NCBI GenBank assembly: GCA_021323705.1
Contig: JAJPKL010000038.1
Location: 1-64,000, forward strand
Origin: Nitrososphaerota archaeon
GTDB taxonomy: Archaea; Thermoproteota; Nitrososphaeria; Nitrososphaerales; Nitrosopumilaceae
Length of the DNA: 64,000 nucleotides
Direction of reading: 5' to 3'
In this document: piece after piece, positions 17,498 to 28,153 of the stretch
Position numbering within the stretch: position 1 is the stretch's first letter
Layout: every line of letters begins with the position of its first letter
Position numbers and translations under genes: made by a program
The notes under the pieces: model-generated
What the model was told of the DNA's origin: nothing
The model's input: the letters and a program-made list of their open reading frames with translations, nothing else
Databases searched by the model: none

Positions 17498-20371
17498 TTA
17501 TTCTATTAGTATGGCAGGCTTGTATGGTCTGGCTGTCTTTGCCTTGTTCTTTGGGTCGTACTTGTTTTGATCAGACTCGGAAAAAACTTGGAGACCTATT
17601 CCATATTCAGTTTTTATCAAAGACTCTAGTTCAGATAATATCTTTGTCTCATCGACAAGACCAATTTTGTTTTTGGCATCTCTGTCATCTTGAGGATCAG
17701 ACAAGATGTCATTTACTGTCTTTTTAACGAAATCGGGATCTTTTTTTATCTCCTCAGTCTCTTTGTCAGATATCAGCGATTTGATTATGTTGCCGATGTT
17801 GACATCTCCACTTATGACTGTGGATAAAATTTTCTGATAAGCCCTTACTTTCCATGTGGATGCAGTATAGATTGTAATCTTCTTTGGACTCATCTTTGTT
17901 ACCTTTACTATGTTTCTAATATCCTCTATTGTGCGGCTCAGTAGAGACTCTGACTGGAGTGCAAGCAGATCAATCTTTGCCTCATCTGGGAGGGGCCACT
18001 GGGACTCTGAGGCAAGCCCTTGGTTTCCAAGCCTAGACCACAACTCTTCTGAAACGTATGGCGCAAAAGGTGACATCATTGCAACTCGTGCGGAAAAGAC
18101 TTTGTGCAAAATCCCAAGGTGGTCTTTCCTGCCTTTTGCCTCTATTCTCTTGAGATACCACTGCAGGTCAGTATCAAACTCGTACAAAACATAGTGCAGC
18201 GCCTCCCTCAGTCTCATTTTTTGTATAGATGTGGTTGTCTTTGCAATTAATTGCTGTAAGCGGCTGTAAATCCATCTATCTTCCTGTGCAAGCGCGGTCT
18301 CCTTTGTGTCATTGTACCTTGTAGCTTCGTCAAGCATGCCCTCAAGCTTGTTCTTGATTCCTCGAACCGCTTCCTGGTTAAAGTCTGCGTCTTGTAACAG
18401 CTCTGCGGAAACTAGAATTGCAAGTCTGATGGAGTCTGCCCCATGTATCTTGATGGCATCTCGTAGGGGTATTATGTTTCCCATTGACTTGGACATTTTT
18501 TTGCCGTCCATCAAGACCGAGCCGTTGACAACTATCTCTTCAGGCCAATATTTTCTTGGAAATATGGCAAGATGGTTAAAAATGAAAAACGTCAAGTGAT
18601 TTGGAACAAGGTCGCGACCTGAATGTCTGGCATTGACAGGATAATAGTATTGAAATTCTTTCTTTATGGATTCCAAATTTTCTGGTGAAATTTTAGACTC
18701 TGATGACACTTTTTGCAAGTCTCCCTTCTCAAGAAATACATAATCAAAAAATGAATCACTGATGTACTCTGGTTTTATCTCTCCTGACTTTACATATTTT
18801 ACTATGGTGTAGTAGGCCATGTAGATGACAGAGTCTGACAGGCTCTCCACTATCCAATTCTTATCCCAGGGGAGCTTGGTCCCAAGGCCGTGCTGTCTTG
18901 CACATGCTCTCTCTTTTAGCCAGTCGACCACATGGTTGAACTCGTTTCTAATCTCTTCAGGAAGTATTCTCATCTCATTTATCCATGAGTGCACCTTTTC
19001 TTTCCATTCTGGATTTGAATAATTGAGAAACCATTGATTGTCCAAAAGTTTTACAACACATTCTGCGCCACACCTGCATCTCACTGGGTTTTCGTTCAAC
19101 TCATACAGGATGTCTGCATTGCCGCTGTCAAGAATCCATCTTTTTACCTCTTCTTTTGCAACTGTGACTGATTTTTGAGAGAACTTGCCTGTGTTTTGTT
19201 TCAGCTTGCCGCCGTAGAACTCCTTTGAATAAAGTTCCTTTGTGGCCTCTTCTAACTTTGGACTGTCTTGGCTGGTTATGCCAAGTTTTTCGATCACATC
19301 TCTTGCGGGTATCTCGCCGTAACCCTCTGTCTCAATTATTGAGATGGGCCTGATCTCCGAAAGGGATGAAGGAAGATTAGCGTATTTGGAAGTCTCTTTT
19401 TTTAGATCTTCTAATGCTTGATAGTCAAACGGTGCATGTGCAGGAACAGACATTACAACTCCTGTTCCATTGTCGCTTTTGACAAACGTTGCAGGAAGTA
19501 TGAAGATCTCGTCGTCTCTTCCGGGAACCTTGACCTTCTTGCCTACAAGTTGAGCACCTGGCATGATCCCTGTCTTTGTCACCTTTTTATTTAGAAATCC
19601 CAACTTTGTGGCGCACTCAGAAGTGATTATCCATTCTTCGTTGTCTACCTTGGCAATTTCATAGTTGACATTTGGATTCATCCAGATGTTGGTAACCCCA
19701 AATATTGTTTCTGGGCGCAAGGTAGCTGTAGGCAAGACATAGTTGTTGTACTTGAACTTGATAATTGTATATTCTGTAAAACTTGGCTCGACATCGCCCA
19801 GAGTATCATGCTGTGATACAGGATTTTGATCCTTTGGACACCAGCCAACAGGATGTGTTCCTTGCACAACAAGACCATTTTCTTTTAACTTTTTGAATTG
19901 CCACTCTATGAATTTGTTGTAAAAGGGATCTATTGTAGTAAACTCTCGCCTCCAATCTATCGAGTACCCCATCTCTATCATGCCTGCTTTGATCTCTTGA
20001 TGGAAATAGTCTGCAATCTTTACAGGGTCTGAAAACTCTCTTATTTTTTCATCAGGAACCTTGTACAGAGTACGAAATGCTTCTATGAGATCCTTGTCAT
20101 TTTCTTGAACTCTTCTGGCCATGCCAAGTATTGGAGTGCCTGTATAGTGGAATCCCATGGGAAACAGTACATTATATCCCTGCATTCGCATGAATCTTGC
20201 ATGCACGTCAGCTAGCGTGTATGTCCTGCCGTGTCCTATGTGTTGAGGCGAGTTGGGATAAGGATATGCTACTGTCACAAAAAATTTCTTTCTTGAATCT
20301 GGGTTGCTCTCAAACTGTTTTTCTGCAAGCCACTTTTGCCTCCACTTTTCTTCTATTGGTGCCCAATCCAT
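17498..20371 (-). CDS. leuS: Leucyl-tRNA synthetase
   Basis: PYPNSPQHIGHGRTYTLADVHARF and KMSKSMGN signatures; 957 aa archaeal type. Confidence 0.96.
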   Translation of the reverse strand: MDWAPIEEKWRQKWLAEKQFESNPDSRKKFFVTVAYPYPNSPQHIGHGRTYTLADVHARFMRMQGYNVLFPMGFHYTGTPILGMARRVQENDKDLIEAFRTLYKVPDEKIREFSDPVKIADYFHQEIKAGMIEMGYSIDWRREFTTIDPFYNKFIEWQFKKLKENGLVVQGTHPVGWCPKDQNPVSQHDTLGDVEPSFTEYTIIKFKYNNYVLPTATLRPETIFGVTNIWMNPNVNYEIAKVDNEEWIITSECATKLGFLNKKVTKTGIMPGAQLVGKKVKVPGRDDEIFILPATFVKSDNGTGVVMSVPAHAPFDYQALEDLKKETSKYANLPSSLSEIRPISIIETEGYGEIPARDVIEKLGITSQDSPKLEEATKELYSKEFYGGKLKQNTGKFSQKSVTVAKEEVKRWILDSGNADILYELNENPVRCRCGAECVVKLLDNQWFLNYSNPEWKEKVHSWINEMRILPEEIRNEFNHVVDWLKERACARQHGLGTKLPWDKNWIVESLSDSVIYMAYYTIVKYVKSGEIKPEYISDSFFDYVFLEKGDLQKVSSESKISPENLESIKKEFQYYYPVNARHSGRDLVPNHLTFFIFNHLAIFPRKYWPEEIVVNGSVLMDGKKMSKSMGNIIPLRDAIKIHGADSIRLAILVSAELLQDADFNQEAVRGIKNKLEGMLDEATRYNDTKETALAQEDRWIYSRLQQLIAKTTTSIQKMRLREALHYVLYEFDTDLQWYLKRIEAKGRKDHLGILHKVFSARVAMMSPFAPYVSEELWSRLGNQGLASESQWPLPDEAKIDLLALQSESLLSRTIEDIRNIVKVTKMSPKKITIYTASTWKVRAYQKILSTVISGDVNIGNIIKSLISDKETEEIKKDPDFVKKTVNDILSDPQDDRDAKNKIGLVDETKILSELESLIKTEYGIGLQVFSESDQNKYDPKNKAKTARPYKPAILIE

Positions 20372-20376
20372 CTACG

Positions 20377-23082
20377 TCACTTTCCAAGGACTGATTGTTC
20401 GGCAGCAATGAGGGCGTCCTTTATCTTTAGCATGTCTTTTCCTCCTCCCTGTCCAAACGTGTCCCTTCCTCCTCCAGAGCCTCCGAGAATCTTGGCCATA
20501 TCTCTTACCAAATCTCCTGCCTTCTTTGTCTTGACAGCATCAGTGCCAGAAAATGCAACTATGTGAATTGATCCGTTTTTTACAATTAATGCGCAGTAGA
20601 TTAGGGACTTGTCGAGGTTAACTGCCTGTTCTCCAACTGCAATGTGGTACTCGTCATCAAGCTCTTCTTCTACGGTAGTAAACAACTTGACATTTCCAAT
20701 ATTCTTTGCCTGTGCTATTGCAGCTTTCGCAGAATATTCTGATGTCCTTTTTATTATCTGCTTGAACTTCTTTTTTGCATCCTCGCCGTCTCTGACAACA
20801 TGCTCAAATGATTCTAGAACTTTCTCCTTGCTTGAACCAAGCGACTTGACGATTTGCGATATCTTCCTGTCTTGATTCTGCGTGTATTTTATGGCTGCCT
20901 CCCCTGAGACAAATTCTAGTCTCACAACACCATCCTGAATCCTTTCTGACTTTGTAATCTTGATCAAGCCGAGTTCACCTGTCTTGCTTACGTGGGTCCC
21001 TCCGCAAGCTTCAACATCAAGACCATCGATGTTTACAATTCTAACCATTTTTACTGGGACCACTCCGCCTTGGTATATCCTAAACCCGTATCTCTGCTCC
21101 GCATCTCCGCGCTCAAACTCGTTGATAAGAATAGGAAGGTCTTTTCGAATTGCAAGGTTTGCAAAATCTTCAATCTTTGCTATCTCTTCTTCCGTAAGAT
21201 TTGAGTGATGAGTGATATCTAGCCTCGCGTAATCTTTTTCTTTGAATGCAGAGTGCTGCCATATCCAGGAACCAAGCATGTTTCTTGCTGAGGCGTTGAC
21301 TACATGCGTACTTGTGTGATGTCGTGTAATGCCGTAGCGCCTTGCTACATCTATGCTGCATTTGATGACCTCTCCTTCTTTTGGAACGCCATCTTTGGTC
21401 TCATGAACTACAACGTTGCCGTGCTTGTTCACATCGATTACATCATACTTTCCAATCTTTCCATGGTCGGGCTCTTGGCCTCCTCCCCGGGGATAAAATG
21501 ACGTCTTATCAAGTACCACATACTTTCCATTTAGCACTCGGAGAACCTTGGCCTCAAATTCGTGCGGATCTTCCTTGTAGTACAACAAATCCGTGTCTGG
21601 AATCTTGTCCAAATTCAACTGTACTGATTTTTCAGCTTTTTCTGACTGGTGCAAGTCAGAGAGCTTTTCATAAAATGTAGGCGGAATCTCTGAAATAATG
21701 CCAGTCTCCTTTAGAAAGTCGGGTGTTATACCATCAGATTCGTATAAACGAATCAAGTCATCGACGCCAAGTTTTTTATTTTGAGTTCTCAGTGTACCTG
21801 CAATGTTTGTCATCCTCACTCGAGATTCCTTGTATCTCTCTTTTTCGATTCCAATTATTGTTTTGACATCATTTCGCGTTCCTTCAAGCTCGGGATAGGT
21901 TGCTCTCAGATAGTCTATATGCAGGTCAATCAGATCATTGAGATCAAAGTTCCACCCAAACCTGTCCATTGTTGCCAAGGTGCGCCTCAGTATCATTCTA
22001 AGGTTGTATCCTCCACCCACGTTACTTGGCAGGGCGCCGTCTGATATGGCAAATACTAGAGTTCTCAGATGATCTGAAATGAGGTAGATTCCCTCAAGTG
22101 GGGAGATGATCTTGTCCATTTTTACTTCATCTATGCCTGCCAACGAGGCTGCACTCTTTCTTGCAATTGACAGGTCTGCAGATTCGGAAAGAGTCTTTGC
22201 AATGGCCCTAAAATATTTCGAGACCGTATCAGAATTTGCATCCAAGCCCACCTTTTCTATCATGTATTTTGTTATGGGTCCAAAACAACAATCATAGGCA
22301 GTTGGGGTCCCCATAGTAATCCAGGCAAATCTTTCAAGTCCTGCCCCCATGTCTATTATCTTCTGGTCCAAGACAGAATAGTTCTCAAGCTCGCCTTGAA
22401 ATTCGGTAAACACTGCGTTGCCAAGTTCCAATCCGCGCACAAAATATTCTAATGATGACCCAAAAGAACCGCCACCTGCCCACACATCTTCGACAAAAAC
22501 TATCTCTTCTTTGTTGATTCCAAATTTTTCAGTGAGAAGTCGAAAGTCAAGCTCAACACACTTGTCTTTCCAATATCCTTGCGAGTTTGGTATGCTGTGC
22601 TGACCAATCATGCAAAAACTTGAAAAATGTCTGCCTGTTATACCTACATTTTCAATATCTTTGAATCTAAGGCATGTCTGCGGCACTACCAAGGGATTTG
22701 CTGGAAATTCAAAGACTACCTTTGAACCCATGACTCGCTGAAAATCTACTATTGAAGCAATTGTAAAATAAAGATCATCTCTCCATCTGCATACGACTGG
22801 ATATCTGCTAACTGATTTGTGCCCGTTATTTACAAAAAAAGACTCTACCTCTTTCCATGCTTGTGTGTAGTCAAATCGTTTTTTGGTGGGAGGATCACCT
22901 ATGAAGGAATAACTGTTCTCTATGTGGTCAGGACAAAAATTCTGTTTGTCATTTAACACCCAGAAATATCGTCCGCACTTGGAGCAAGATTTTCTTTTGA
23001 ATCCCTCGTTTTCAAAAAGCGCGACCTTGTAATACCTGTCGGGTTCTGATGAAAACTTGGCAAGAATCTGGCTCTTATCCAT
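20377..23082 (-). CDS. alaS: Alanyl-tRNA synthetase (archaeal type)
   Basis: N-terminal Cys motif (CSKCGRYFWVLN...FCPDH), HHTSTHVVN, DVEACGGTHVSKTGE, GSGGGRDTFGQGGG. Confidence 0.96.
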   Translation of the reverse strand: MDKSQILAKFSSEPDRYYKVALFENEGFKRKSCSKCGRYFWVLNDKQNFCPDHIENSYSFIGDPPTKKRFDYTQAWKEVESFFVNNGHKSVSRYPVVCRWRDDLYFTIASIVDFQRVMGSKVVFEFPANPLVVPQTCLRFKDIENVGITGRHFSSFCMIGQHSIPNSQGYWKDKCVELDFRLLTEKFGINKEEIVFVEDVWAGGGSFGSSLEYFVRGLELGNAVFTEFQGELENYSVLDQKIIDMGAGLERFAWITMGTPTAYDCCFGPITKYMIEKVGLDANSDTVSKYFRAIAKTLSESADLSIARKSAASLAGIDEVKMDKIISPLEGIYLISDHLRTLVFAISDGALPSNVGGGYNLRMILRRTLATMDRFGWNFDLNDLIDLHIDYLRATYPELEGTRNDVKTIIGIEKERYKESRVRMTNIAGTLRTQNKKLGVDDLIRLYESDGITPDFLKETGIISEIPPTFYEKLSDLHQSEKAEKSVQLNLDKIPDTDLLYYKEDPHEFEAKVLRVLNGKYVVLDKTSFYPRGGGQEPDHGKIGKYDVIDVNKHGNVVVHETKDGVPKEGEVIKCSIDVARRYGITRHHTSTHVVNASARNMLGSWIWQHSAFKEKDYARLDITHHSNLTEEEIAKIEDFANLAIRKDLPILINEFERGDAEQRYGFRIYQGGVVPVKMVRIVNIDGLDVEACGGTHVSKTGELGLIKITKSERIQDGVVRLEFVSGEAAIKYTQNQDRKISQIVKSLGSSKEKVLESFEHVVRDGEDAKKKFKQIIKRTSEYSAKAAIAQAKNIGNVKLFTTVEEELDDEYHIAVGEQAVNLDKSLIYCALIVKNGSIHIVAFSGTDAVKTKKAGDLVRDMAKILGGSGGGRDTFGQGGGKDMLKIKDALIAAEQSVLGK

Positions 23083-23159
23083 TTCACAAGTTTTTGTTCT
23101 GAAGGATATTAAGCATTCTGAAGCAACACATTAAATATGATCTTTTTTGAGATTTTCTT

Positions 23160-23672
23160 ATGTTCATATTTGAAAAGAAGGGGTGGAAAGAAGGAGATTA
23201 CGTTTTCACCTCACAACAAAACGGTGACTATAGGGACATGGTTATCGGTATGGTGACAGGAGTAGAAAATTCAAAGATTGGAGTAAATGGTATCATAGTA
23301 AACGCGGTTGGTCTGAAAAACAAAATCTCTCAAGGAAAAGCAGGGCCGCAATCTGAACAAATGCTGAAAAACCCAGACCCAAAAGAAGCCGTTTTTGCTT
23401 TGATTTACAGAGTAGAATATGACAACTTTACAGGCATCTTCGATGTAAACACAGATCCTGTCATAAAACTGCACAAGAATACTTACAACACACTCACCGG
23501 CTGGGTGAGGGAATCTATTCCGGAATTGATAAACAATGTACTTTCTTTGCCTGAAGGACAGGAAAAAGATCAGGCAAAAAGGATTTTGAAACAAAGGATG
23601 GATACATTATACGACAAAGACCTGAAGAGATACATGTATTCTGTATGCCGAAGTCTTAAGATCCTAAACTAG
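23160..23672 (+). CDS. Hypothetical protein (170 aa)
   Basis: Complete ORF; no family recognised. Confidence 0.7.
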   Translation: MFIFEKKGWKEGDYVFTSQQNGDYRDMVIGMVTGVENSKIGVNGIIVNAVGLKNKISQGKAGPQSEQMLKNPDPKEAVFALIYRVEYDNFTGIFDVNTDPVIKLHKNTYNTLTGWVRESIPELINNVLSLPEGQEKDQAKRILKQRMDTLYDKDLKRYMYSVCRSLKILN

Positions 23673-23749
23673 TTCCAACTAAGTTGTGTTAATTTTTTCA
23701 TGAGAATCTCCATAGTTTTATATTATGGCTCTTGCAAAATCCGTTTACA

Positions 23750-24052
23750 ATGGAATACGTATATGCTGCATTGCTTTTGCACAAACAAAAGAAGGAGATC
23801 AATGAGGCAAACATTACAAATGTGATCAAGGCCTCAGGAGCTACCGTAAACGAAGCTCAGGTAAAAGCACTAGTGGCAGCACTTGCCGATGTGAACATTG
23901 AAGAGGCAATCAAATCTGCACCAGTTGCAGTGGCAGCAGCAGCGCCAGCAGCACCAGCCGCAGGTGGTGCAAAGGAAGAAAAGAAAGAAGCTGAGGCACC
24001 TGCAAAGAGCGAAGAGCAGGCAATGGAAGGCCTTTCAGCACTGTTCGGTTAA
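23750..24052 (+). CDS. rpl12: Ribosomal protein L12 (P1)
   Basis: [23 protein letters not shown]...Ala-rich hinge...[13 protein letters not shown]. Confidence 0.94.
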   Translation: MEYVYAALLLHKQKKEINEANITNVIKASGATVNEAQVKALVAALADVNIEEAIKSAPVAVAAAAPAAPAAGGAKEEKKEAEAPAKSEEQAMEGLSALFG

Positions 24053-24125
24053 AAATCAGTTCATTTCTATTTCTCTTTTTTGTAATCCTCAAGATTATTT
24101 ACCGTCATATCTAATACCTTGTAAT

Positions 24126-24761
24126 TTGACTGACTTTTCACTCCCGGTTCAAGACACAATTCTTCTCTTGGACCTTTTTGGGACTATGGCTTTTGCAGTT
24201 ACTGGTGCCTTCAAGGCAATAGAACACAAAGCTGACATTGTGGGCATAATCATTCTGGCAACAATTACAGGTGTTGCAGGTGGCACAATAAGGGATATAG
24301 TGATGGGGCATTTTCCACCGCACTCTGTCTCTGATCCGTATTATGTTACAATAACAGTTGCAACTGGAATAACCATATTCTTTCTTTATCCAAAGATGCA
24401 AAAACACTGGAATCTGTTTTTAAAATTTGATGCGATTGGTCTTGGCGTCTTTACTGCCATAGGTGCAACGTTTGCCTATCAGACCTACGGCATGAACTTT
24501 CTTGCCATCGCTTTGGCAGGCATGGTTACTGCAATAGGGGGAGGAATACTGCGTGATATGTTTGTAAATGAAATTCCAATAGTGTTTGTAAAAGAACTCT
24601 ACGCATCTGCAAGTTTCTTGGGGGTGGTAGTTTTTTATGTCGTGCTAAGTCTTGGCTCAAACCTTGAAGCCGCAACAGTCTCTTCCATTATGGTAGCAAC
24701 TGTGCTTAGGCTTGTGGCAATGAAGTATAATTGGAACCTTCCAAAGGCTCGCGAAAGATAA
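24126..24761 (+). CDS. TRIC/UPF0126 family membrane channel-like protein
   Basis: Two repeated halves GTMAFAVTGAFKAIEHKADIVG...GVAGGTIRDIVMG and GVFTAIGATFAYQTYG...TAIGGGILRDMFVNE; in-frame TTG at 24126. Confidence 0.85.
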   Translation: MTDFSLPVQDTILLLDLFGTMAFAVTGAFKAIEHKADIVGIIILATITGVAGGTIRDIVMGHFPPHSVSDPYYVTITVATGITIFFLYPKMQKHWNLFLKFDAIGLGVFTAIGATFAYQTYGMNFLAIALAGMVTAIGGGILRDMFVNEIPIVFVKELYASASFLGVVVFYVVLSLGSNLEAATVSSIMVATVLRLVAMKYNWNLPKARER

Positions 24762-24765
24762 TTTC

Positions 24766-25632
24766 TTACTGTGTAGTGTAGTTCTTTAGTTTGCCAGATA
24801 ATGCAGAAGCCTGGGCATGAGCCTTTTGCAACGTTTGATTCTTTGTCTCTTCTGTAAGATAGCCAGACTCTATTGCAAGTGAGCGGGCCTGTTGTGCTGC
24901 CTTGGCAAGGATGGCATTAACATTTTCCTTTGTGATGTAGCCTATCTCGATTGATAGTGCCATGGCTTCTTGGTGTGCCTTTGCAAATGCCTCTCTGTAC
25001 TTTTCTACATCTATTACCAGCTCTTCTTGGTTGTAGACAATGTTCTCTTCAAGTGCAGAGTTTAGGACGATTCCTGCCTCAACTGGCTTGACATCAAGCT
25101 TACTGAGAAGAGTTGCAAGTTTGACCGAGATTACATCTCCTTTCTTTGCAACCGTAGAATCTTTGGTAATCCATACTGTACCTTGGTCGATCTTTGTAGC
25201 AATTCCTGCCTCCTTAAAGTCGGTGAGGATTGGACCTGGAGTTATTCCGGTGTTGGCTGCCTTTATGACCACATCTATGCTTGCCTTGTCTCCGCCTCTT
25301 GCTGCTAGCATTATCTTGTTCTTTCCAAGCAGGATGTTTAGCTTATGTGGACTGATGTTTGTGAACATCAAAACGCACTGGCCAACCAACTTGTCAACGA
25401 GTTTTTCTACTGCTGGTATCTTCAGAGAGGCCAGCGCCTTTTGTGCTACCTTGTCCTTGACACTTATGATCTCAACTTCGCCTTTGAATTTCTTTCTTAG
25501 CGGCAATAATTGGGAAGATCTTACCTTTTCCATTCTAACTAGTGCAATAACTTTGTATTTTTTTGGAAGCTCCTGAACCTGCTGATACATCTGCACTTTC
25601 TTTTTAGGATAACTGGTTCTGTTCTGCTGCAT
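24766..25632 (-). CDS. rpl10: Ribosomal protein L10 (P0)
   Basis: VIALVRMEKVRSSQLLPLRKKFKGEVEI...TGITPGPILTDFKEAGI. Confidence 0.94.
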   Translation of the reverse strand: MQQNRTSYPKKKVQMYQQVQELPKKYKVIALVRMEKVRSSQLLPLRKKFKGEVEIISVKDKVAQKALASLKIPAVEKLVDKLVGQCVLMFTNISPHKLNILLGKNKIMLAARGGDKASIDVVIKAANTGITPGPILTDFKEAGIATKIDQGTVWITKDSTVAKKGDVISVKLATLLSKLDVKPVEAGIVLNSALEENIVYNQEELVIDVEKYREAFAKAHQEAMALSIEIGYITKENVNAILAKAAQQARSLAIESGYLTEETKNQTLQKAHAQASALSGKLKNYTTQ

Positions 25633-25633
25633 C

Positions 25634-26290
25634 TTACTTTGCTCCTGCTGCTTGCGGCTTGGCTATCTTGCCCATTGTGGTCTTTACCATTACTTTTTTT
25701 ATGTTCTTGTCACCGCTTGGCAATTTTTTCTCAATCGTACTAATTACAGCGTTTGCGTTGGCAGCCAAATCTTCGTCTGCCATGGACTCGTCGCCAATCT
25801 TACATGCAAGAGAAAGGGAATTTCTCAGCCTCACCCTAATTGAGGATCTGAATCTATCCAAAATTGATTCTATAGGAGCATTGAATGGAACTGGGGTGGG
25901 CATCTTTCCTCGCGGACCCATAAACTGACCAAGAGTTTTACCTACATTTGCCATGAGCTGTGTATCTGCAAGAAAGAAATCATAGCCGTTTATCAGCTTG
26001 CGTGACTCTCTCTTGTTGGTGCCAATTTGTGCAAGCTGTGTCCCGTCTACGACCTTGTCGGCGTTTGCGTTTTTGGCCTTTAGTCCAAGATCGCCTGAAG
26101 CGATAACGCATACAGATGCAGGCTGGTTTAGTTTCTTGGGCAGCTGGACAGTCTCATTTATTGCAAAACCTTTCTTTACATCGATATCTTTGAAAACCAT
26201 GATTAGCTCTAGAGATTGCTTGAACTTTCTCTCCTTTTGGTTCTTCTTAGCTTCAGTTATCATCTGAGATATCTGTGACTCGTTGATCAT
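25634..26290 (-). CDS. rpl1: Ribosomal protein L1
   Basis: FLADTQLMANVGKTLGQFMGPRGKMPTPVP. Confidence 0.95.
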   Translation of the reverse strand: MINESQISQMITEAKKNQKERKFKQSLELIMVFKDIDVKKGFAINETVQLPKKLNQPASVCVIASGDLGLKAKNANADKVVDGTQLAQIGTNKRESRKLINGYDFFLADTQLMANVGKTLGQFMGPRGKMPTPVPFNAPIESILDRFRSSIRVRLRNSLSLACKIGDESMADEDLAANANAVISTIEKKLPSGDKNIKKVMVKTTMGKIAKPQAAGAK

Positions 26291-26457
26291 TACGAAAGGG
26301 CTTTCTGGGAGCCTATTTAAAATCGTTTAGCGCCGGAACTGTTCGAAAATGGCTTGCATCTAAAAATTTCATTTTATGAAGTTTAAATTGTAAGAAGATC
26401 AGTTTTCGACAATAGAACATACATTTATTAAATAGTAACAAAAAGTAGCTCGCAAAC

Positions 26458-26916
26458 TTGCACAAATTTGACGAACTAGACATGAAAATAATCACAGAGC
26501 TTACTCGCGATGGTAATATTTCTGTGCCAAACCTATCAAAAAAATTAGGAATAAACACATCTGTATTGTATAGCAGAATCAAGAGACTAATCAAAAAGAA
26601 ACTCATCAAGAAATTCACAATAATGGTGGATGAATCTCTCATAGGTATTGGTGTGCGAGCCACTATGGGAATAAACCGAGACCCAAAACTAAAAGACCAG
26701 ATTCACAAAGCACTCATGAAGACACCTGAGGTCATAGAAATATCTGAGGTTACAGGAAGGTTTGACATTCTGATTACTTTACGATCCAAGAATCTCGAAG
26801 AGCTTCATACTGTAGCAATCGAAAAGATTGGAAAGATCGAAGGAATACAGAACACTGAAACCTTTGTAGAACTTCAGAGAACAGATAAGGATCCTATATA
26901 CACTGTAACTGAATAA
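26458..26916 (+). CDS. Lrp/AsnC family transcriptional regulator (full length)
   Basis: HTH (DMKIITELTRDGNISVPNLSKKLGINTSVLYSRIKRL) plus RAM domain; TTG start. Confidence 0.92.
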   Translation: MHKFDELDMKIITELTRDGNISVPNLSKKLGINTSVLYSRIKRLIKKKLIKKFTIMVDESLIGIGVRATMGINRDPKLKDQIHKALMKTPEVIEISEVTGRFDILITLRSKNLEELHTVAIEKIGKIEGIQNTETFVELQRTDKDPIYTVTE

Positions 26917-26917
26917 C

Positions 26918-27400
26918 TTACTTGAATTTGTCGTCCCACTTGCCTGAATTAATCTCGGCAGTTACTTCCTTGGGATTTTTTCCATCTACTTTGATTCCAA
27001 GACAGAGGCAAGTTCCGATGACTTCCTTTGCAGCAGCTTTGAAGTCTGTTGCGTAGGAAGAATCAATTTTTAATTTTGCGACCTTTACTGCAGAATCTAA
27101 TGTGATGTCTCCAACCCATGTGGCCCCAGATGTTCCAGAACCCTTCTGAAGGCCAGCTTCCTTCAAAATAAGAGCCGCTGCCGACGGAATTCCTACATCG
27201 ACTGACCACTGTTTTGTTTTCTTGTCTACGGTTACGGTTACTGGCACCTTCATTCCTTCAAAGTCTTTAGTCTTGTCGTTGATGGCATTGACTATTTGCA
27301 GAATGTTCACACCCAACGGTCCTAGCGTTGGACCTAGTGGCGGACCAGCACTTGCTTGACCTCCTGTTACCAATGCAGAAACGGTTTGAACATCTGTCAT
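26918..27400 (-). CDS. rpl11: Ribosomal protein L11
   Basis: ASAGPPLGPTLGPLGVNILQIVNAIND. Confidence 0.96.
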   Translation of the reverse strand: MTDVQTVSALVTGGQASAGPPLGPTLGPLGVNILQIVNAINDKTKDFEGMKVPVTVTVDKKTKQWSVDVGIPSAAALILKEAGLQKGSGTSGATWVGDITLDSAVKVAKLKIDSSYATDFKAAAKEVIGTCLCLGIKVDGKNPKEVTAEINSGKWDDKFK

Positions 27401-27437
27401 GATTTCTTTTCCCTCTTCACTGTAAATTTAATCCTTG

Positions 27438-27893
27438 CTACTGGGTTGATGGTTTGAGATAGTTTGCGTCTACGGTTACTGGCAATTGATACGGCGCGTC
27501 AAGTAAAATCACTGTTGCTTCTTCCTTGTCGTGATCAATTCTAGTGATTGTGGCCTTCATGCCCTTGAAAGGACCTCCAATTATCTCAACTACCTGATCA
27601 ACTGATAATTCTGACACTGTTGATTTCTTGACAAGATAGCCCTCAATGTCCTTGAACTGTAGTTCGCCTCTGAGCTGGCCTCTGATGTGCCTCATTCCTT
27701 GCAATGCATCAAACGCTGCATTTGCATCAATTGCTTCTATTACGACATAACCCTTTAGATTTTCTAGCAGCAAAACAGATTGCAGGTTTAATTTTTTCAG
27801 CTTGATTCTATTCTCCAAAAGGCCGAGCACAACCTTTTCTTGACCTCCCGTGGTCCTAACTGCAAAAAAGTGAGATTTTACTTCTTGTGTCAA
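27438..27893 (-). CDS. nusG: Transcription elongation factor NusG/Spt5
   Basis: NGN plus KOW (VDQVVEIIGGPFKGMKATITRID). Confidence 0.94.
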   Translation of the reverse strand: MTQEVKSHFFAVRTTGGQEKVVLGLLENRIKLKKLNLQSVLLLENLKGYVVIEAIDANAAFDALQGMRHIRGQLRGELQFKDIEGYLVKKSTVSELSVDQVVEIIGGPFKGMKATITRIDHDKEEATVILLDAPYQLPVTVDANYLKPSTQ

Positions 27894-27895
27894 TC

Positions 27896-28075
27896 TTATC
27901 TATGTCCTAAATTGATTACCGCAAATGTAAACTGTATAATGAAGCCAATTCCGCCAACAGTGGCCATACCGAGCACTACTAGTCGTAAATGTTGCATATA
28001 ATCATCCTTATCTGATTTCCTCGCAAGCTTGATAGTGTTTGCCATATCCTTTAGCATCTGTTTTGGATTTACCAT
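27896..28075 (-). CDS. secE: Preprotein translocase subunit SecE
   Basis: MVNPKQMLKDMANTIKLARKSDKDDYMQHLRLVVLGMATVGGIGFIIQFTFAVINLGHR*; 59 aa, upstream of nusG; missed by ORF track. Confidence 0.88.
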   Translation of the reverse strand: MVNPKQMLKDMANTIKLARKSDKDDYMQHLRLVVLGMATVGGIGFIIQFTFAVINLGHR

Positions 28076-28153
28076 TAAGAAGCAGTACCAAAGTGTACTT
28101 ATAATTCTTATTTCGGACCTTCTGTAATTTTGGCACAGAACTTGCCTTCAGTC

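Noticed and set aside
23898-24761. 287-aa ORF as annotated in the track
   Set aside because: Its first about 76 codons read rpl12 in another frame ([10 protein letters not shown]...); the real TRIC-family gene more likely starts at TTG 24126
25040-25576. 178-aa plus-strand ORF opposite rpl10
   Set aside because: Overlaps the clear ribosomal protein gene; Ser/Thr/Phe-rich shadow composition
26313-26663. 116-aa minus ORF overlapping the Lrp gene
   Set aside because: Opposite a clear full-length Lrp/AsnC coding sequence
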